Shown: one piece after another, positions 1 to 11,048 of the stretch
Position numbering within the stretch: position 1 is the stretch's first letter
Layout of the letters: each line of letters starts with the position of its first letter
The notes under the pieces: generated by a model
Seen by the model: the letters and a program-made list of their open reading frames with translations, nothing else
What the model was told of the DNA's origin: nothing
Database searches by the model: none
Assembly (NCBI GenBank): GCA_025200525.1
Contig: CM045770.1
Coordinates: 88,994,084-89,058,083, forward strand
Source of the DNA: Camellia lanceoleosa
Lineage: Eukaryota > Streptophyta > Magnoliopsida > Ericales > Theaceae
Reading direction: 5' to 3'
DNA length: 64,000 nucleotides
Translations under genes and position numbers: made by a program

Positions 1-2216
1 CGCCTCGATTCGCACCCTAGACCTACTATCTACTGTCCAGTTTAGAGAACAAATAAATAAATTATTGCAAATACTTGGTGAGTTCATTTCACTAGAGCAC
101 TGTTATATTAGTCATACAAGTCATAAAGAAATGTTAAGTTACACAATAACTTGGCCCTATGCCAACAAAAGAGGTAATACATGACTTATATAAAACTAAA
201 GGTCCAGAATCCATCCCAGGCCACGAGACATCACAAAAAGGCCTTTGGTTATCCTCTAAGCATTCTTCTTACCTGAAATGGGTTAGCAACACACCCATGA
301 GCTATAAAGCTTGTGAGAACATACTTACACAATTTACAAGTTTGACATGGTTCAAACATAGTATTTCAAGTTGTCAAAGCCCAATGGCTGGAAAGGCAAA
401 ATAAATGCTCTTATATAGATATCAAAATATACGTACATATGTCCATTCGACTGGATATGTTGCCAGAGAAGTAGGGAGCAACCCATACTAATATCAAATG
501 GTCATGATCATGCCAAGGGACGATGGCCGCGTCCCGACAACCACCCTTATAACGCCTCACCCGTTGGTATCTTTAATTTCCCCCAACGTCCGAGATGTTC
601 CGTTCGAATGTACGCTATTACATTTGCAAGAGTTTCATAACAATGTCTTAACCATGGCTTCTCAAAAATAATATGTATACAAGCAATACATGTGAGTCAG
701 CTTATCCCGTTAGCTCACGTTTTCTAAAACATAACATGATTTTGAAAATGTATTCAAGGTGCTTTTCCAATCATAGGCATACTTGCTAGTTATTCATAAA
801 TCAGTGCAATCTCATGCTCCTAAATAATTCATGGATCAAAGCATATCATTATATTCAAATACATGTAAAGAGTGTAAGTATGAACTCACCTAAAAGTACA
901 CGAAGTTTGGTAAAGTCAACTGGAACCGAGATCTAAACACAACGTATGAAAAACTACATTATAGTAGGTCTAGGAACCAATTCTAAGCATGAAATAAATA
1001 TTCAAAACCATAATCCCAAAGTACCCAAAGTGTACAACTTAAAAGGGGTCCTCCTCCTAGGGTCCAGAACTTCTTAGTTTGCAGCATTCCAGATCAGAGG
1101 CTAAAATCCAAATCAAAACACTTTAAAAAATTCCGAAATTTTATAGGGTTATCAATCAAGATGTTATGAAACTTTTTCATGAAGGACTCGCCTCCCAAAA
1201 ATGCTCATAAACAGGGTAAAAAGGCAGTAAAATAAAACTGGTTCAGATCCGTTGCAATTTCTAAAACATCATTTCTACAACAATCTAGCCGTTGGATGGA
1301 GTTGAAACAAATTGGGTTGAAAAGATAACGCTTTATTTTCACTCTCGTCCAAAAATCAACCGTTAAAGTTGCCTCAATATTTTTTGACAAATTTTCAAAG
1401 TAAACTGTCTGTTCAGGAAAAAAAAACTGTTTGCTGGACAAAATCCTTAGTTTGAGCTCTAGCCTCATGGCTCATTTCAACATGATATCAATGGAAGGAA
1501 ATAAGTCTAAAACTATATTTTAAGGCTTAAATTCATGGTTCATTGCAACATGAAATCAAAGGAAAGAAATGAAGGCTTTAACTCATAGAATAGACATAGA
1601 GAGGGAGTTACCTAGACTTGAAGCTTGATGAACACTTATGGAAGTGTTTGATTTTTCTTTCTTAAACCCACAGAATTTCAGCAAGAAGATATAGTTTTTA
1701 GACATATAGGATATATATAGGAAGAAAGTGGGTAGGTAGGTTCAATGGCTAGGATTAAATCTTGGAGAAAACCTAAGACTAGGATTGAAAGGTGAATGTT
1801 GTGGTAAAAAAGGGAGTGAGGTGGATGCATATTCCATCTCACGAAAAATTCCAGCCATGGTGGCTGATTTTCCACCACAAATTGCACTGCTCGGATAAAA
1901 CGCAGTGCGCGGACATCCGGGCTGTCCGAAAATCGGTTCATTAAAAATCCTATTTAATCACTGTTGACTAATTTTGACATTCTGAGTTCGATGGTGTGAT
2001 CCGTTTCGCCAAAAAAAATATACATCTTTAGGAGTTTCGTTTTTGACACACTCGAAGAGGATTATCAATTATTGTTCTGTTATAGGTCCGCGCCGGATGG
2101 CGAAGTATAGATAATATTTATTAAAATGGCATTGAGAAACTTATTAAATATGAGATGTGACCTCTGTTCATTGTCGGTGTCAAACAAAAGGCGAAAAGTT
2201 GGGTCGGGTCTTCACA
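1..2216 (-). repeat. 3' LTR of the first gypsy element (partial)
   Basis: Aligns colinearly with 7919-10132. On the minus strand the LTR begins TGTGAAGACC at 2216; the other terminus (GTCGTGACA) falls outside the window. I count 15 mismatches by eye in the first 480 aligned bases, 12 of them transitions, so roughly 3% divergence in that stretch. The small ORFs inside it (for example 1205-1468 and 1678-1941) recur in the other LTR and are not genes. Confidence 0.93.
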
Positions 2217-2229
2217 TCCTTCCCATCTT
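2217..2229 (-). other. Polypurine tract (plus-strand primer site)
   Basis: On the minus strand the purine-rich run AAGATGGGAAGGA lies directly before the 3' LTR start TGTGAAG, as expected for second-strand priming in an LTR element. Confidence 0.75.
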
Positions 2230-2262
2230 AAGAAGTTTGGTCCTCCAAACTTGACCGAGGTA

Positions 2263-2931
2263 CTACAGTAACGTGTTATATAAAAAAAAAACATTACCTT
2301 CTTCAAAAAAATACGAGTAGAGAGTTTGGAGGTCCTCCTCTTTTTCCCAAGTCGCCTCTCCGTTAGCATTATTGTCCCACCAGACCTTCATTAGAGGTAT
2401 GACCTTGTTTCGCAATTGCTTCACCCTTCTGTCCATGATACGAATGGGCTTTACAATGTAAGTCAGATTCGGTTGCACTTCAGCTGACTCAGGCACTCGA
2501 ACATGTGACGAGTCTGGCACATAAGGTTTTAGCATCGAGATATGAAAGACGTCATGAACTCCGGCGAGCTCCGGTGTTAATGCGAGTCGATATGCTATAG
2601 GTTCGACACGCTCAATGATTCTAAAAGGTCCCACGAACCTTGGATTTAACTTCCCTCGCTTTCCAAATCGAACGACCCCTTTCAGAGATGAAATCTTCAC
2701 AAATGCTAAGTCTCCTACATTGAGATCAAGATTCCTCCTTCCGCTATCCGCATAACTTTTCTGTCTATCTTGAGCTACCTTCAGGCGGTCCTGGATGAGC
2801 TTGATCTTCTCCGTTGTTTCCTCAATGATGTTTGGTCCAATTTCTTCCTCCATGATCTGTTTCTCCCCGACCTCAGTCCAACATACTGGCGATCTACATT
2901 TCCTTCCATATAAAGCTTCATAAGGTGTCAT
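2263..2931 (-). pseudogene. Integrase C-terminal region with chromodomain-like tail
   Basis: A 222-codon open stretch starts inside the integrase core at MTPYEALYG, a standard plant gypsy motif. It runs through the GPFRI / HDVFHISMLKPY block that follows the core and ends with VKVWWDN...EATWEKEEDL, the shape of a Tekay-type chromodomain. Such tails direct integration by binding chromatin in related elements (family knowledge). The sequence upstream in the same pol is broken, so this is only the surviving 3' part of a pseudogene. The last about 20 residues run into the polypurine region and may not be part of the ancestral protein. Confidence 0.88.
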
Positions 2932-3100
2932 CCCGATACTCGTCTGGTAACTATTATTGTAGGCGAATTCTACTAAAGGAATGTACTATTCCCAACTGCC
3001 TCGAAAATCCATCACGCAGGCTCTAAGCAAGTCATCTAGCGTCTGAATGGTCCGCTCAGATTGTCCATCGGCTCATGGATGAAAGGTCAGACCTTGAGGT

Positions 3101-3436
3101 TCAACTTTGTTCCCATGGCTCGTTGAAAGCTACTCCAAATCGACACAAATCTTGGGTCTCGACGGACACAATAGACACAGTACACCGTAGTCTAACTATC
3201 TCTGCGAGGTAGATGTAGGCATAACGGTCGATTGAGAACGTCTTTTTAACCCAGAGGAAATAAGTTGACTTTGTCAATCGATCGACAATCACCCATATCA
3301 TGTTGTTCCTTTCAATGTCGTGGTAGTCCCAATACGAAGTCCATCGTGATGTGCTCCCACTTCCATTCACCATGGTAGGGTTGAAGTAGTCCCGCCGGTT
3401 TTTGGTGTTCGCTTTTATCTCACGACACCGAAACAA
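3101..3436 (-). pseudogene. Integrase catalytic core fragment (degenerate)
   Basis: The piece IWVIVDRLTKSTYF is the conserved region around the first catalytic Asp of gypsy integrases, and IYLAEIVRL follows as expected. The later part (SIVSVETQDLCRF) is a damaged form of the SIVSDRDPRF block that holds the second catalytic Asp, so the active site is lost. It lies between RNase H and the integrase C-terminus in the correct order. Confidence 0.8.
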
Positions 3437-3449
3437 CTCTCATATTTTG

Positions 3450-4157
3450 CTATCTCTCTTCATTCTCTCCACCAAGATACGCCTTCAAGTCTTGATACAT
3501 CTTGGTGATCCTCGATGAATTGCAAGTCCGACTTGTGGCCGCTTTAAAACTGAGTTTGACCTCTTCTATGGCCGGGACACAGACTCTACCCTGAAACTTT
3601 AGAATTCCATTGGCGACTGTGAAATCTGGATGTGGTTCTGTTTCTAGTCCATCTCGAACTTTCTTCAATTCTGGATCCTCCTTCTGTCTTTGTCTGATCA
3701 TTTCAGTTATGGCAGGTTGAGCAACTATGGCGTTGTACATAGTAATTGATCCTGGAATTATCACTTCCAACTCTATTTGATCCATCTCTTGTAAAAGTGT
3801 TTGTTGTGTAGTGAGTAGGCAATTTATCATTCCCGTCAATTTCCTGCTCAGAGCGTCTGCTACCACATTAGCTTTTCCTGGGTGGTACTGAATGTGGACA
3901 TCGTGATCTTTGATTAGTTCTAACCACCGGCGTTGTCGTAAGTTAAGCTCCTTTTGGGTAAAGATGTACTTTAGGCTTTTATGATCAGTGTAAATTTCGC
4001 ATGATACTCCATACAAGTAGTGTCTCCAGATTTTCAAGGCAAAAATCATCGCGGCGAGCTCGTGTCGTGAGTTGGATAATTCCTTCGTGTGTCTTCGTTG
4101 TCGTGAAGCGTGGCGATGACTTTCCCACGCATTAAAACACATCCCAAGCCTTGTCAT
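3450..4157 (-). pseudogene. RNase H and integrase N-terminal region of pol
   Basis: The open stretch carries [21 protein letters not shown] and [11 protein letters not shown], the RNase H blocks of gypsy pol, then the connector [15 protein letters not shown]. After about 150 residues it reaches a damaged integrase zinc-binding region ([10 protein letters not shown]) where the usual HH...CC residues are disrupted by a frame change. The first about 25 residues are out of the ancestral frame. Confidence 0.88.
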
Positions 4158-4232
4158 GATGCATCATCAGAGATTGCATATCCATCGACGCCGTTAGGAT
4201 GGGTAAGGATCTATGCCAAACCAATCTCTTCT

Positions 4233-5400
4233 TTAAGTCCCGAAACTTTGCTCTCGTTTCAAATTCAAACGAATGGTGTGCCTTTTTCGTGTTAGCTCAC
4301 CAATGGCACAGAATCTTTGAAAAGTCTTGCACGAATTTGCGGTAGTAGCCACTAGTCCTAGAAAACTTCTAACTTCAACACGTGGTGGGCCAAGGCCAAT
4401 TGACAATTGCTTCGATCTTTTGTGGGTCCACCGAGACTCCATCTCATCGATGACGTGTTCTAAGAATGCAACATCGCTCAACCGTAATTCATATTTCTTG
4501 AACTTGGCGTAGAGCTTTCGCTCCTTTAGCGTCTCAGAGAACCTTTTTCAAGTGTTCTGCATGTTGCTTTTCAGCCTTGGAGTAAATCAGTATATCGTCG
4601 ATGAAAACGATGACAAATTCATCCAAGAACGGCTTGAATACACGATTCATCAAGTCCATGAATGCAGCAGGTGCATTGGTCACGCCAAAAGGCATCACAA
4701 GAAAGTCGTAATGACCGTGAACGAATAATGAAGGTCAGTCTTCTCTATGTTCTCGGTTTCACCTTCAGCTTGATGGTACCCCATCAGAATCAATCTTCGA
4801 AAATACACATGCGCCTTGCAGCTGATCAAACAACTCATCGATTCGAGGTAGTGGGTACTTATTCTTTATTGTAACCTTATTTAGTTCCCGGTAATCAATA
4901 CATAACCTCATTGTTCCATCCTTTTTCTTAACAAAGAGGACAGGTGCGCCCCATGGGGACGAGCTCGGTCTAATACCCTTGTCAAGTAACTCTTGTAATT
5001 GAACTTTCAGTTCTTTCAATTCGGCTGGGGCTATCCGATATGGAGCTTTGGAGATCGGTTGCGTACCAGGTGCAACTTCAATAGGAAACTCAATCTCCCG
5101 ATCTATTGGCATTCCAGGTAAGTCTTCCGAAAAGACTTCCGAAAATTCTCGAACTACAGGAATAATAGATACCTTCGTATCTTTTACTGGTGACGACGAG
5201 ATGCTGCACAAGAACCCATGACAACCTTTCCTCAGAAGTCGTAGGGCCTTAGCCGCAAATACTAAATACGGAGGTGGGACTATGCCAACCCCCGTGAAAC
5301 AAAAGTCCACATGACCCGGGATTCGAAATTCAACACACTTACGTGCAAAATCGATAGTGGCGTTGTTGGCAGACAGCCAAAACCATGCCAAGGATAACAT
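4233..5400 (-). pseudogene. Reverse transcriptase, frameshifted
   Basis: The segment 4765-5400 holds the RT N-terminus: [20 protein letters not shown], then [27 protein letters not shown]. It breaks after FSKIDSD, just before the conserved palm block. From about 4700 to 4500 the palm region with the FIDDIL-type catalytic Asp pair is readable only by changing frame, and 4233-4481 reads out of frame in part. Several indels therefore separate RT from a working form. Its position between protease and RNase H is normal for gypsy pol. Confidence 0.87.
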
Positions 5401-6109
5401 CGAAGTGACCCATCTCCATGGGAATCAAGTCGACCGTCAGATGATTATTATCGAAACACACATCACAATCTCTATATACAGTTGAGCAACAAATATTGCC
5501 ACTCATGGGCTGAGAAACAATCAAATCATAACCAAGGGGTTCGGGTTTCTTAGGTAGTCTCATGGCAAAATGTGATACAATGAATGAATGTGTTGATTCG
5601 GAATCTATAAGAGCATAAGCCGATAATGAACAGATAAATAAGTTACCTACAACTACCATTTCTGTGTTCTGCGCATCACCTGGTATTAAGAAAAAAACTC
5701 TGCCTTGTCGTTGATTGTTCACTAATTTAGGTTCTGTCCCAGTTGCCTGCACCATGTTTCTCCCTAGTGGTACCGCATTCGCTCCAGTTCGCACCAATTT
5801 AGGACAATTCCTTTTCATGTGTCCCCCATCGCCGCAGTTAAAGCAAGTTCCAGCAGCTTTACGACATTCTCCTAAGTGGAAACTACCGCAAGTGTTACAC
5901 TTAGGCACCTTATTGCCCTGATTGTTATTCTGCCTCCCAACATTGGATGGTCTCGTATTTTGTTTTTTGGGTGGAAAATCACTTAACTTCTTCCCATCGA
6001 AGTTGTCAAAATGACGCTTCTTCTTCTCAGTAAACTTCTTCCTGCTGTTGACATTCCTCTCCACGATTATGGCACGGTCCACTATGTCAGCGTATGTAAC
6101 CAATCGCAT
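5339..6109 (-). pseudogene. Gag zinc knuckle and aspartic protease
   Basis: A CCHC zinc knuckle (CFNCGDGGHMKRNC, C-X2-C-X4-H-X4-C) is followed about 75 residues later by the retropepsin site ALIDSESTHSFI. In related elements the motif is D-S-G; here the Gly is Glu, so the protease is probably inactive even where the frame is open. The end VILGMVLAV departs from the usual VILGMDWL, marking a frameshift into the RT frame near 5340-5400. A basic, Lys-rich stretch precedes the knuckle. Confidence 0.9.
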
Positions 6110-6236
6110 TGGCAGTATGACATCGCGAATGTCAGGGTGGAGTCCCTCTTCGAACCTTCGAGCTTTTAGATTTTCATGCTAATCGTGTTTCCGTCTTGTG
6201 ATAGCTGGTGAATTTCGCCAGATTCAACACCGACAT

Positions 6237-6785
6237 CTATCCCCACTGTTTTAGTCGATAAAACTCCGCACACTTTGCATCCTGGACGGACTGTGATATG
6301 TATTTCTCTCGAAAGACGACCAGAAATCGGTCCCAAATCATTGTCGGCTCGGTCTCTTCCTTCATCTCCCACCATTGATGAGCTTCTCCTTGCAGTAAAT
6401 ACGTGGCTAGTCCGACCTTTTGGGTTTCTGTACAATGCATAACTTTAAATATCTTTCTCAGCTCTACGACCCAAGCATCGGCCCTTTCAGCGTCTATTCC
6501 TCCCGGAAAGGTTGAAGGTTTCAGCTTCAAGAATTCCTTCAAGTTGAGATCTTCCCGTTGAGGTTGTGCTACATTCCCCAACTGTGGGCCCTGGGCATTG
6601 TTAGTCGGTTGTTGCTATACTTGAGATGGTGGTGGAATTACTGGAGATGGGTTCTGTGGAGGTGGTGGTTGTTGCCTTTCAGCTTGGGCTGCCGTGAAGA
6701 ATTGGTCCATCATTCTTTCTAACCGATCGAGACGGCTTGAGTCGCCAGCTCCAAGAGTTCTCGCAGGGTTCCCTCGAGTGTTCAT
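6237..6785 (-). pseudogene. Gag, N-terminal and central part
   Basis: Gag appears to start at the Met at 6785 (MNTRGNPARTLG), giving an N-terminus with a predicted amphipathic segment (LDRLERMMDQFF) and a Pro/Gln-rich linker. One in-frame TAG at 6615-6617, probably a former CAG, interrupts it. It then continues to the classic gag core with FPGGIDAERADAWV, QGEAHQWWE and the IWDRFLVVFREKY block. It breaks again after RLKQ near 6237 and continues in other frames to the zinc knuckle. Gag forms the particle shell in this family. Confidence 0.88.
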
Positions 6786-7122
6786 CCTAAATGTCAATGT
6801 ATGAATACTAAGGAAGCTAGAAACAAGAAACGTATAACAAAAGAGAGTCATCATAACTATGCATCCATTTATATATATATATACATATATCCATGAGTTG
6901 ATGTACACATGGTCAGCTTTACATGGTGGTTACAAAATATGGTATTACGTTAGAATGACGCAGTTACCAAAAACACTTAAGCGCCACAAAGCCCAAACTA
7001 GGTTGCCAACATCCCAAAAGGGCATCAAAACTAATCTAGACTGAACATGTTGCATCAAGGCCCCTATTACATACAAAATATAAGTTTAGTTGCCCAGTCT
7101 ATATTCCCCCCATCAAAACTAA

Positions 7123-7635
7123 CTAGTCGTCAGATCCATCCAACTCATCGCAAGACTCAACGTCATAAACCTCAGGTTCGTTGGGGTTGAACTCAGGTTC
7201 TTCCTCAGGTTCTTCTTCAGGATCTTCTCCTATGTCATCATCCATTCCATCTTCGGCAGGATCCTCGGGTTCAAGACCTATGGGGACCACAGGTGCCACT
7301 TCTGGTACTATTTGATCTCCTCCATCTCCATTAACTTCCACGTGGTCAACTTCTTCTCTGAAGATCACTGGGTCATTACTAAATGCAAGCACTTCTTGCC
7401 AAATTTGCATGTGGATACGAACACGGTAAATAACTATCGCCCTCCTCATCTCTGGAGTGAAAAGAACTTCCTCTTGGCTAATGAAAGCGATTTGGTTATA
7501 AAAGCGTCGGCGTACTTCACGGAGGACTTCCTGGTAGTAACGAGCTTGGTCTCGCGGTTCGACTCCCCAATGGCCCTGCTGAGCCTCGCTCAATCGATAC
7601 CCTCCAAACTCATTATAGCGAAGGATAGGCTCCAT
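7123..7635 (-). CDS. Intact ORF between 5' LTR and gag, acidic tail, function unknown
   Basis: From the Met at 7635 (MEPILRYNEFGGYR) a 170-residue protein reads without interruption; the frame is open further to 7797, but those residues look like translated leader. The first about 110 residues are mixed and rich in aromatics and Arg (possible globular fold). The last about 60 are strongly acidic, with repeated EDPEEE-type runs, and end CDELDGSDD. It lies between the primer site and gag and is on the same strand. I do not recognise it. It is the only long open frame in the element that is not broken, although gag and pol are. It could be a lineage-specific accessory ORF, a captured piece, or open by chance. 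Confidence 0.55.
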   Translation of the reverse strand: MEPILRYNEFGGYRLSEAQQGHWGVEPRDQARYYQEVLREVRRRFYNQIAFISQEEVLFTPEMRRAIVIYRVRIHMQIWQEVLAFSNDPVIFREEVDHVEVNGDGGDQIVPEVAPVVPIGLEPEDPAEDGMDDDIGEDPEEEPEEEPEFNPNEPEVYDVESCDELDGSDD

Positions 7636-7856
7636 GTCTTGCAGTACACACAAGACATAAATCTTGTAAGTACCGGACCAAAGGCAAAAATACGGGTAAT
7701 GAGGAAAACTATAGTAACTTAAGGCTATAGTCAGGTTTCTTAAGGTATCTACCCCAAACAGGTTACTGGATGAAACACTTAGACACGTAGCATGCATTGA
7801 GTGTCGTAGTGCAAGGGTCTTAATGCTCTATGGATTTAAGGTTCTCTAAACCCACA

Positions 7857-7868
7857 GCTCTGATACCA
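7857..7868 (-). other. Primer binding site, initiator Met tRNA type
   Basis: Minus strand reads TGGTATCAGAGC, the common plant primer site complementary to the 3' end of initiator tRNA-Met. It is four bases downstream of the LTR end GTGACA, as expected. Confidence 0.92.
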
Positions 7869-7872
7869 AGTT

Positions 7873-10132
7873 TGTCACGACCCGAACTAGGGGCTTATCG
7901 GAATCGCGACCGGCCAGCGCCTCGATTCGCACCCTAGGCCTACTATCTACTATCCAGTTTAGAGAACAAATAAATAAATCATCGCAAATACTTGGTGAGT
8001 TCATTTCACTAGGGCACTGCTATATTAGTCATACAAGTCATAAAGAAATGTTAAGTTACACAATAACTTGGCCCTATGCCAACAAAAGAGGTAATACATG
8101 ACTTATATAAAACTAAAGGTCCATAATCCATTCCAGGCCACGAGACATCACAAAAAGGCCTTTGGTTATCCTCTAAGCATTCTCCTTACTTGAAATGGGT
8201 TAGCAACACACCCATGAGCTATAAAGCTTGTGAGAACATACTTACACAATTTACAAGTTTGCCATGGTTCAAACATAGTATTTTAAGTTGTCAAAGCCCA
8301 ATGGCTGGAAAGGCAAAATAAATGCTCTTATATAGATATCAAAATATACGTACATATGTCCATTCAACTGGATATGTTGCCAAAGAAGTAGGGAGCTACC
8401 CATACTAATATCAAATGGTCATGATCATGCCAAGGGACGATGGCCACGTCCCGATAACCACCCTTATAACGCCTCACCCGTTGGTATCTTTAATTTCCCC
8501 CAACATCCGGGATATTCCGTTCGAATGTACGTTATTACATTTGCAAGAGTTTTATAACAATGTCTTAACCATGGCTTCTCAAAAATAATATGTATACAAG
8601 CAATATATGTGAGTCAGCTTATCCCGTTAGCTCACGTTTTCTAAAACATAACATGATTTTGAAAATGTATTCAAGGTGCTGTTCCAATCATAGGCATACT
8701 TGCTAGTTATTCATAAATCAGTGCAATCTCATGCTCCTAAATAATTCATGGATCAAAGCATATCATTATATTCAAATACATGTAAAGAGTGTAAGTATGA
8801 ACTCACCTAAAAGTACACGAAGTTTGATAAAGTCGACTGGAACCGAGATCTAAACACAACGTATGAAAAATTACATTATAGTAGGTCTAGGAACCAATTC
8901 TAAGCATGAAATAAATATTCAAAACCATAATCCCAAAATACCCAAAGTGTACAACTTAAAAGGGGTCCTCCTCCTAGGGTCCAGAACTTCTTAGTTTGCA
9001 GCACTCCAGATCAGAGGCTAAAATCCAAATCAAAACACTTAAAAAAATTTTGAAATTTTACAGGGTTATCAATAAAGATGTTATGAAACTTTTTCATGAA
9101 GGACTCGTCTCCCAAAAATGCTCATAAATAGGGTAAAAAGGCAGTAAAACAAAACTGGTTTAGATCCGTTGCAATTTCTAAAACATCATTTCTACAACAA
9201 TCTAGCCGTTGGATGGAGTTGAAACAAATTGGGTTGAAAAGATAACGCTTTATTTTCACTCTCGTCCAAAAATCAACCATTAAAGTGCCCTCAATATTTT
9301 TTGACAAATTTTCAAAGTAAACTGTCTGTTCAGGAAAAAAAACTGTTTGCTGGGCAAAATCCTTAGTTTGAGCTCTAGCCTCGTGGCTCATTTCAACATG
9401 ATATCAATGGAAGGAAATAAGTCTAAAACTATATTTTAAAGCTTAAATTCATGGTTCATTGCAACATGAAATCAAAGGAAAGAAATTAAGGCTTTAACTC
9501 ATAGAATAGACATAGAGAGGGAGTTACCTAGACTTGAAGCTTGATGAACACTTATGGAAGTGTTTGATTTTTCTTTCTTAAACCCACAGAATTTTAGCAA
9601 GAAGATGTAGTTTTTAGACATATAGGATATATATAGGAAGAAAGTGGGTAGGTAGGCTCAATGGCTAAGATTAAATCTTGGAGAAAACCTAAGGCTAGGA
9701 TTGAAAGGTGAATGTTGTGGTAAAAAAGGGAGTGAGGTGGATGCATATTCCATCTCACGAAAAATTCCAGCCATGGTGGCTGATTTTCCACCACAAATTG
9801 CACTGCTCGGATAAAACGCAGTGCGCGGACATCCGGGCTGTCCGAAAATCGGTTCATTAAAAATCCTATTTAATCACTGTTGACTAATTTTGACATTCTG
9901 AGTTCGATGGTGTGATCCGTTTTGCCTAAAAAAATATACATCTTTAGGAGTTTCGTTTTTGACACACTCGAAGAGGATTATCAATTATTGTTCTGTTATA
10001 GGTCCGCACCGGATGGTGAAGTATAGATAATATTTATTAAAATGGCATTGAGAAACTTATTAAATATGAGATGTGACCTCTGTTCATTGTCGGTGTCAAA
10101 CAAAAGGCGAAAAGTTGGGTCGGGTCTTCACA
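7873..10132 (-). repeat. 5' LTR of the first gypsy element, complete
   Basis: 2260 bp, from TGTGAAGACC (at 10132, minus strand) to GTCGTGACA (at 7873). It matches 1-2216 throughout. Both boundaries are fixed by the match ending at 10132 and by the primer site at 7857-7868. Confidence 0.94.
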
Positions 10133-10430
10133 ACCACCATCACCCACCACCCATTCGTCACCCACCTACCACCACCACGCACCACCCACCACCCACCACC
10201 ACCACCCACTTGCTACCATCTACCACCCGCCACCGTCACCCACCCACCCACCACCACCACCCGCCATCTGCCACCCACCTGCCACCACCACTCGTCACCA
10301 CCACCACCACCACTGCCCACTCGCTACCACCTGCCACCATCACCTACCTACCCGCCACCACCCACTACCACCAGCTACCTACCACCCACCGTCACCACTT
10401 TCCACCACCGTCTTCCGCCGCCACTTGTCA
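10133..10430. repeat. CCACC/CAC-rich imperfect minisatellite
   Basis: About 300 bp of imperfect CCACC, CCACCAC and CACCCAC units with occasional interruptions. It starts exactly at the LTR end. Open frames through it (10042-10491, 10073-10456) give His/Pro/Thr-rich low-complexity translations and are not genes. Confidence 0.85.
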
Positions 10431-11048
10431 TTTCTCACTCTTTTTTATATTTTTAAATTTTTTTAAACATTTTGTCAATTACCAAACGTAATTGTAATTT
10501 ATATTTTTCTAAAAATAAACAAAAATCAGTTTATAAAATTTTTGTAAATATAAACTGAAAACGTAAACGTTACCAAACACACCTTAAGCAATTACGACGT
10601 GTTGTTTGAATTTTATGTTGGACTAATAGATCTAAAAAATGATATTTATATATATAACACTAATAACAAAAAAATAAAATTTAAAAATAAAATATATATA
10701 TATATATATATATTATTGAATAGGTAGACAATCACGTGTTTCCTAATTCATATAATAATTTTTGCAAATCTACATATACAATCAAGAAGTAAAATAAAAT
10801 TCTCAAATTTAATCGATAAAATAAGAGAGAATTTGAATCATAAATGGTATATATCTCTGACACTACTGTCTAAAAAAAAAAAACAATTTTTTTCAAAAAA
10901 AATACAAAAAAATATAAATTTATTATTACGGGATCATTAAATTCAAAAACTACCAAATTCAAATGAAGAATTTAATCATCACCCTGTAACCAAACCACCA
11001 ACAGCGACAACAAAAAGAAAAAAACAAAAAAAAAAAAAAATGGTTCAT
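10431..11048. other. AT-rich non-coding stretch downstream of the NHL-like gene
   Basis: Mostly A/T with an (AT)n run near 10692-10713 and several A-runs (for example 11026-11040). It holds the presumed 3' UTR and terminator of the minus-strand gene that ends at 11049. I see no coding sequence. Confidence 0.6.

Larger units (their letters stand above)
1..10132 (-). mobile_element. Ty3/gypsy LTR retrotransposon, Tekay/Del-like chromovirus, left edge cut by window
   Basis: Two long direct repeats (1-2216 and 7873-10132) flank a minus-strand region that encodes, in order, an extra ORF, gag, zinc knuckle, protease, RT, RNase H, integrase and a chromodomain-like C-terminus. This domain order is that of Ty3/gypsy elements. 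The primer site next to the right LTR matches the initiator Met tRNA type, and a polypurine tract abuts the left LTR. The integrase tail (EATWEKEEDL) resembles the chromodomain end of Tekay/Del elements, and LTRs above 2 kb fit that lineage; the lineage call is inference. The coding region has many stops and frameshifts, so this copy is not autonomous. About 46 bp of the left LTR lie outside the window, so the target duplication cannot be checked. Confidence 0.93.

Noticed and set aside
10042..10491. Two overlapping ORFs of 127-149 codons
   Set aside because: They translate the CCACC minisatellite into His/Pro/Thr-rich low complexity and begin inside the LTR.
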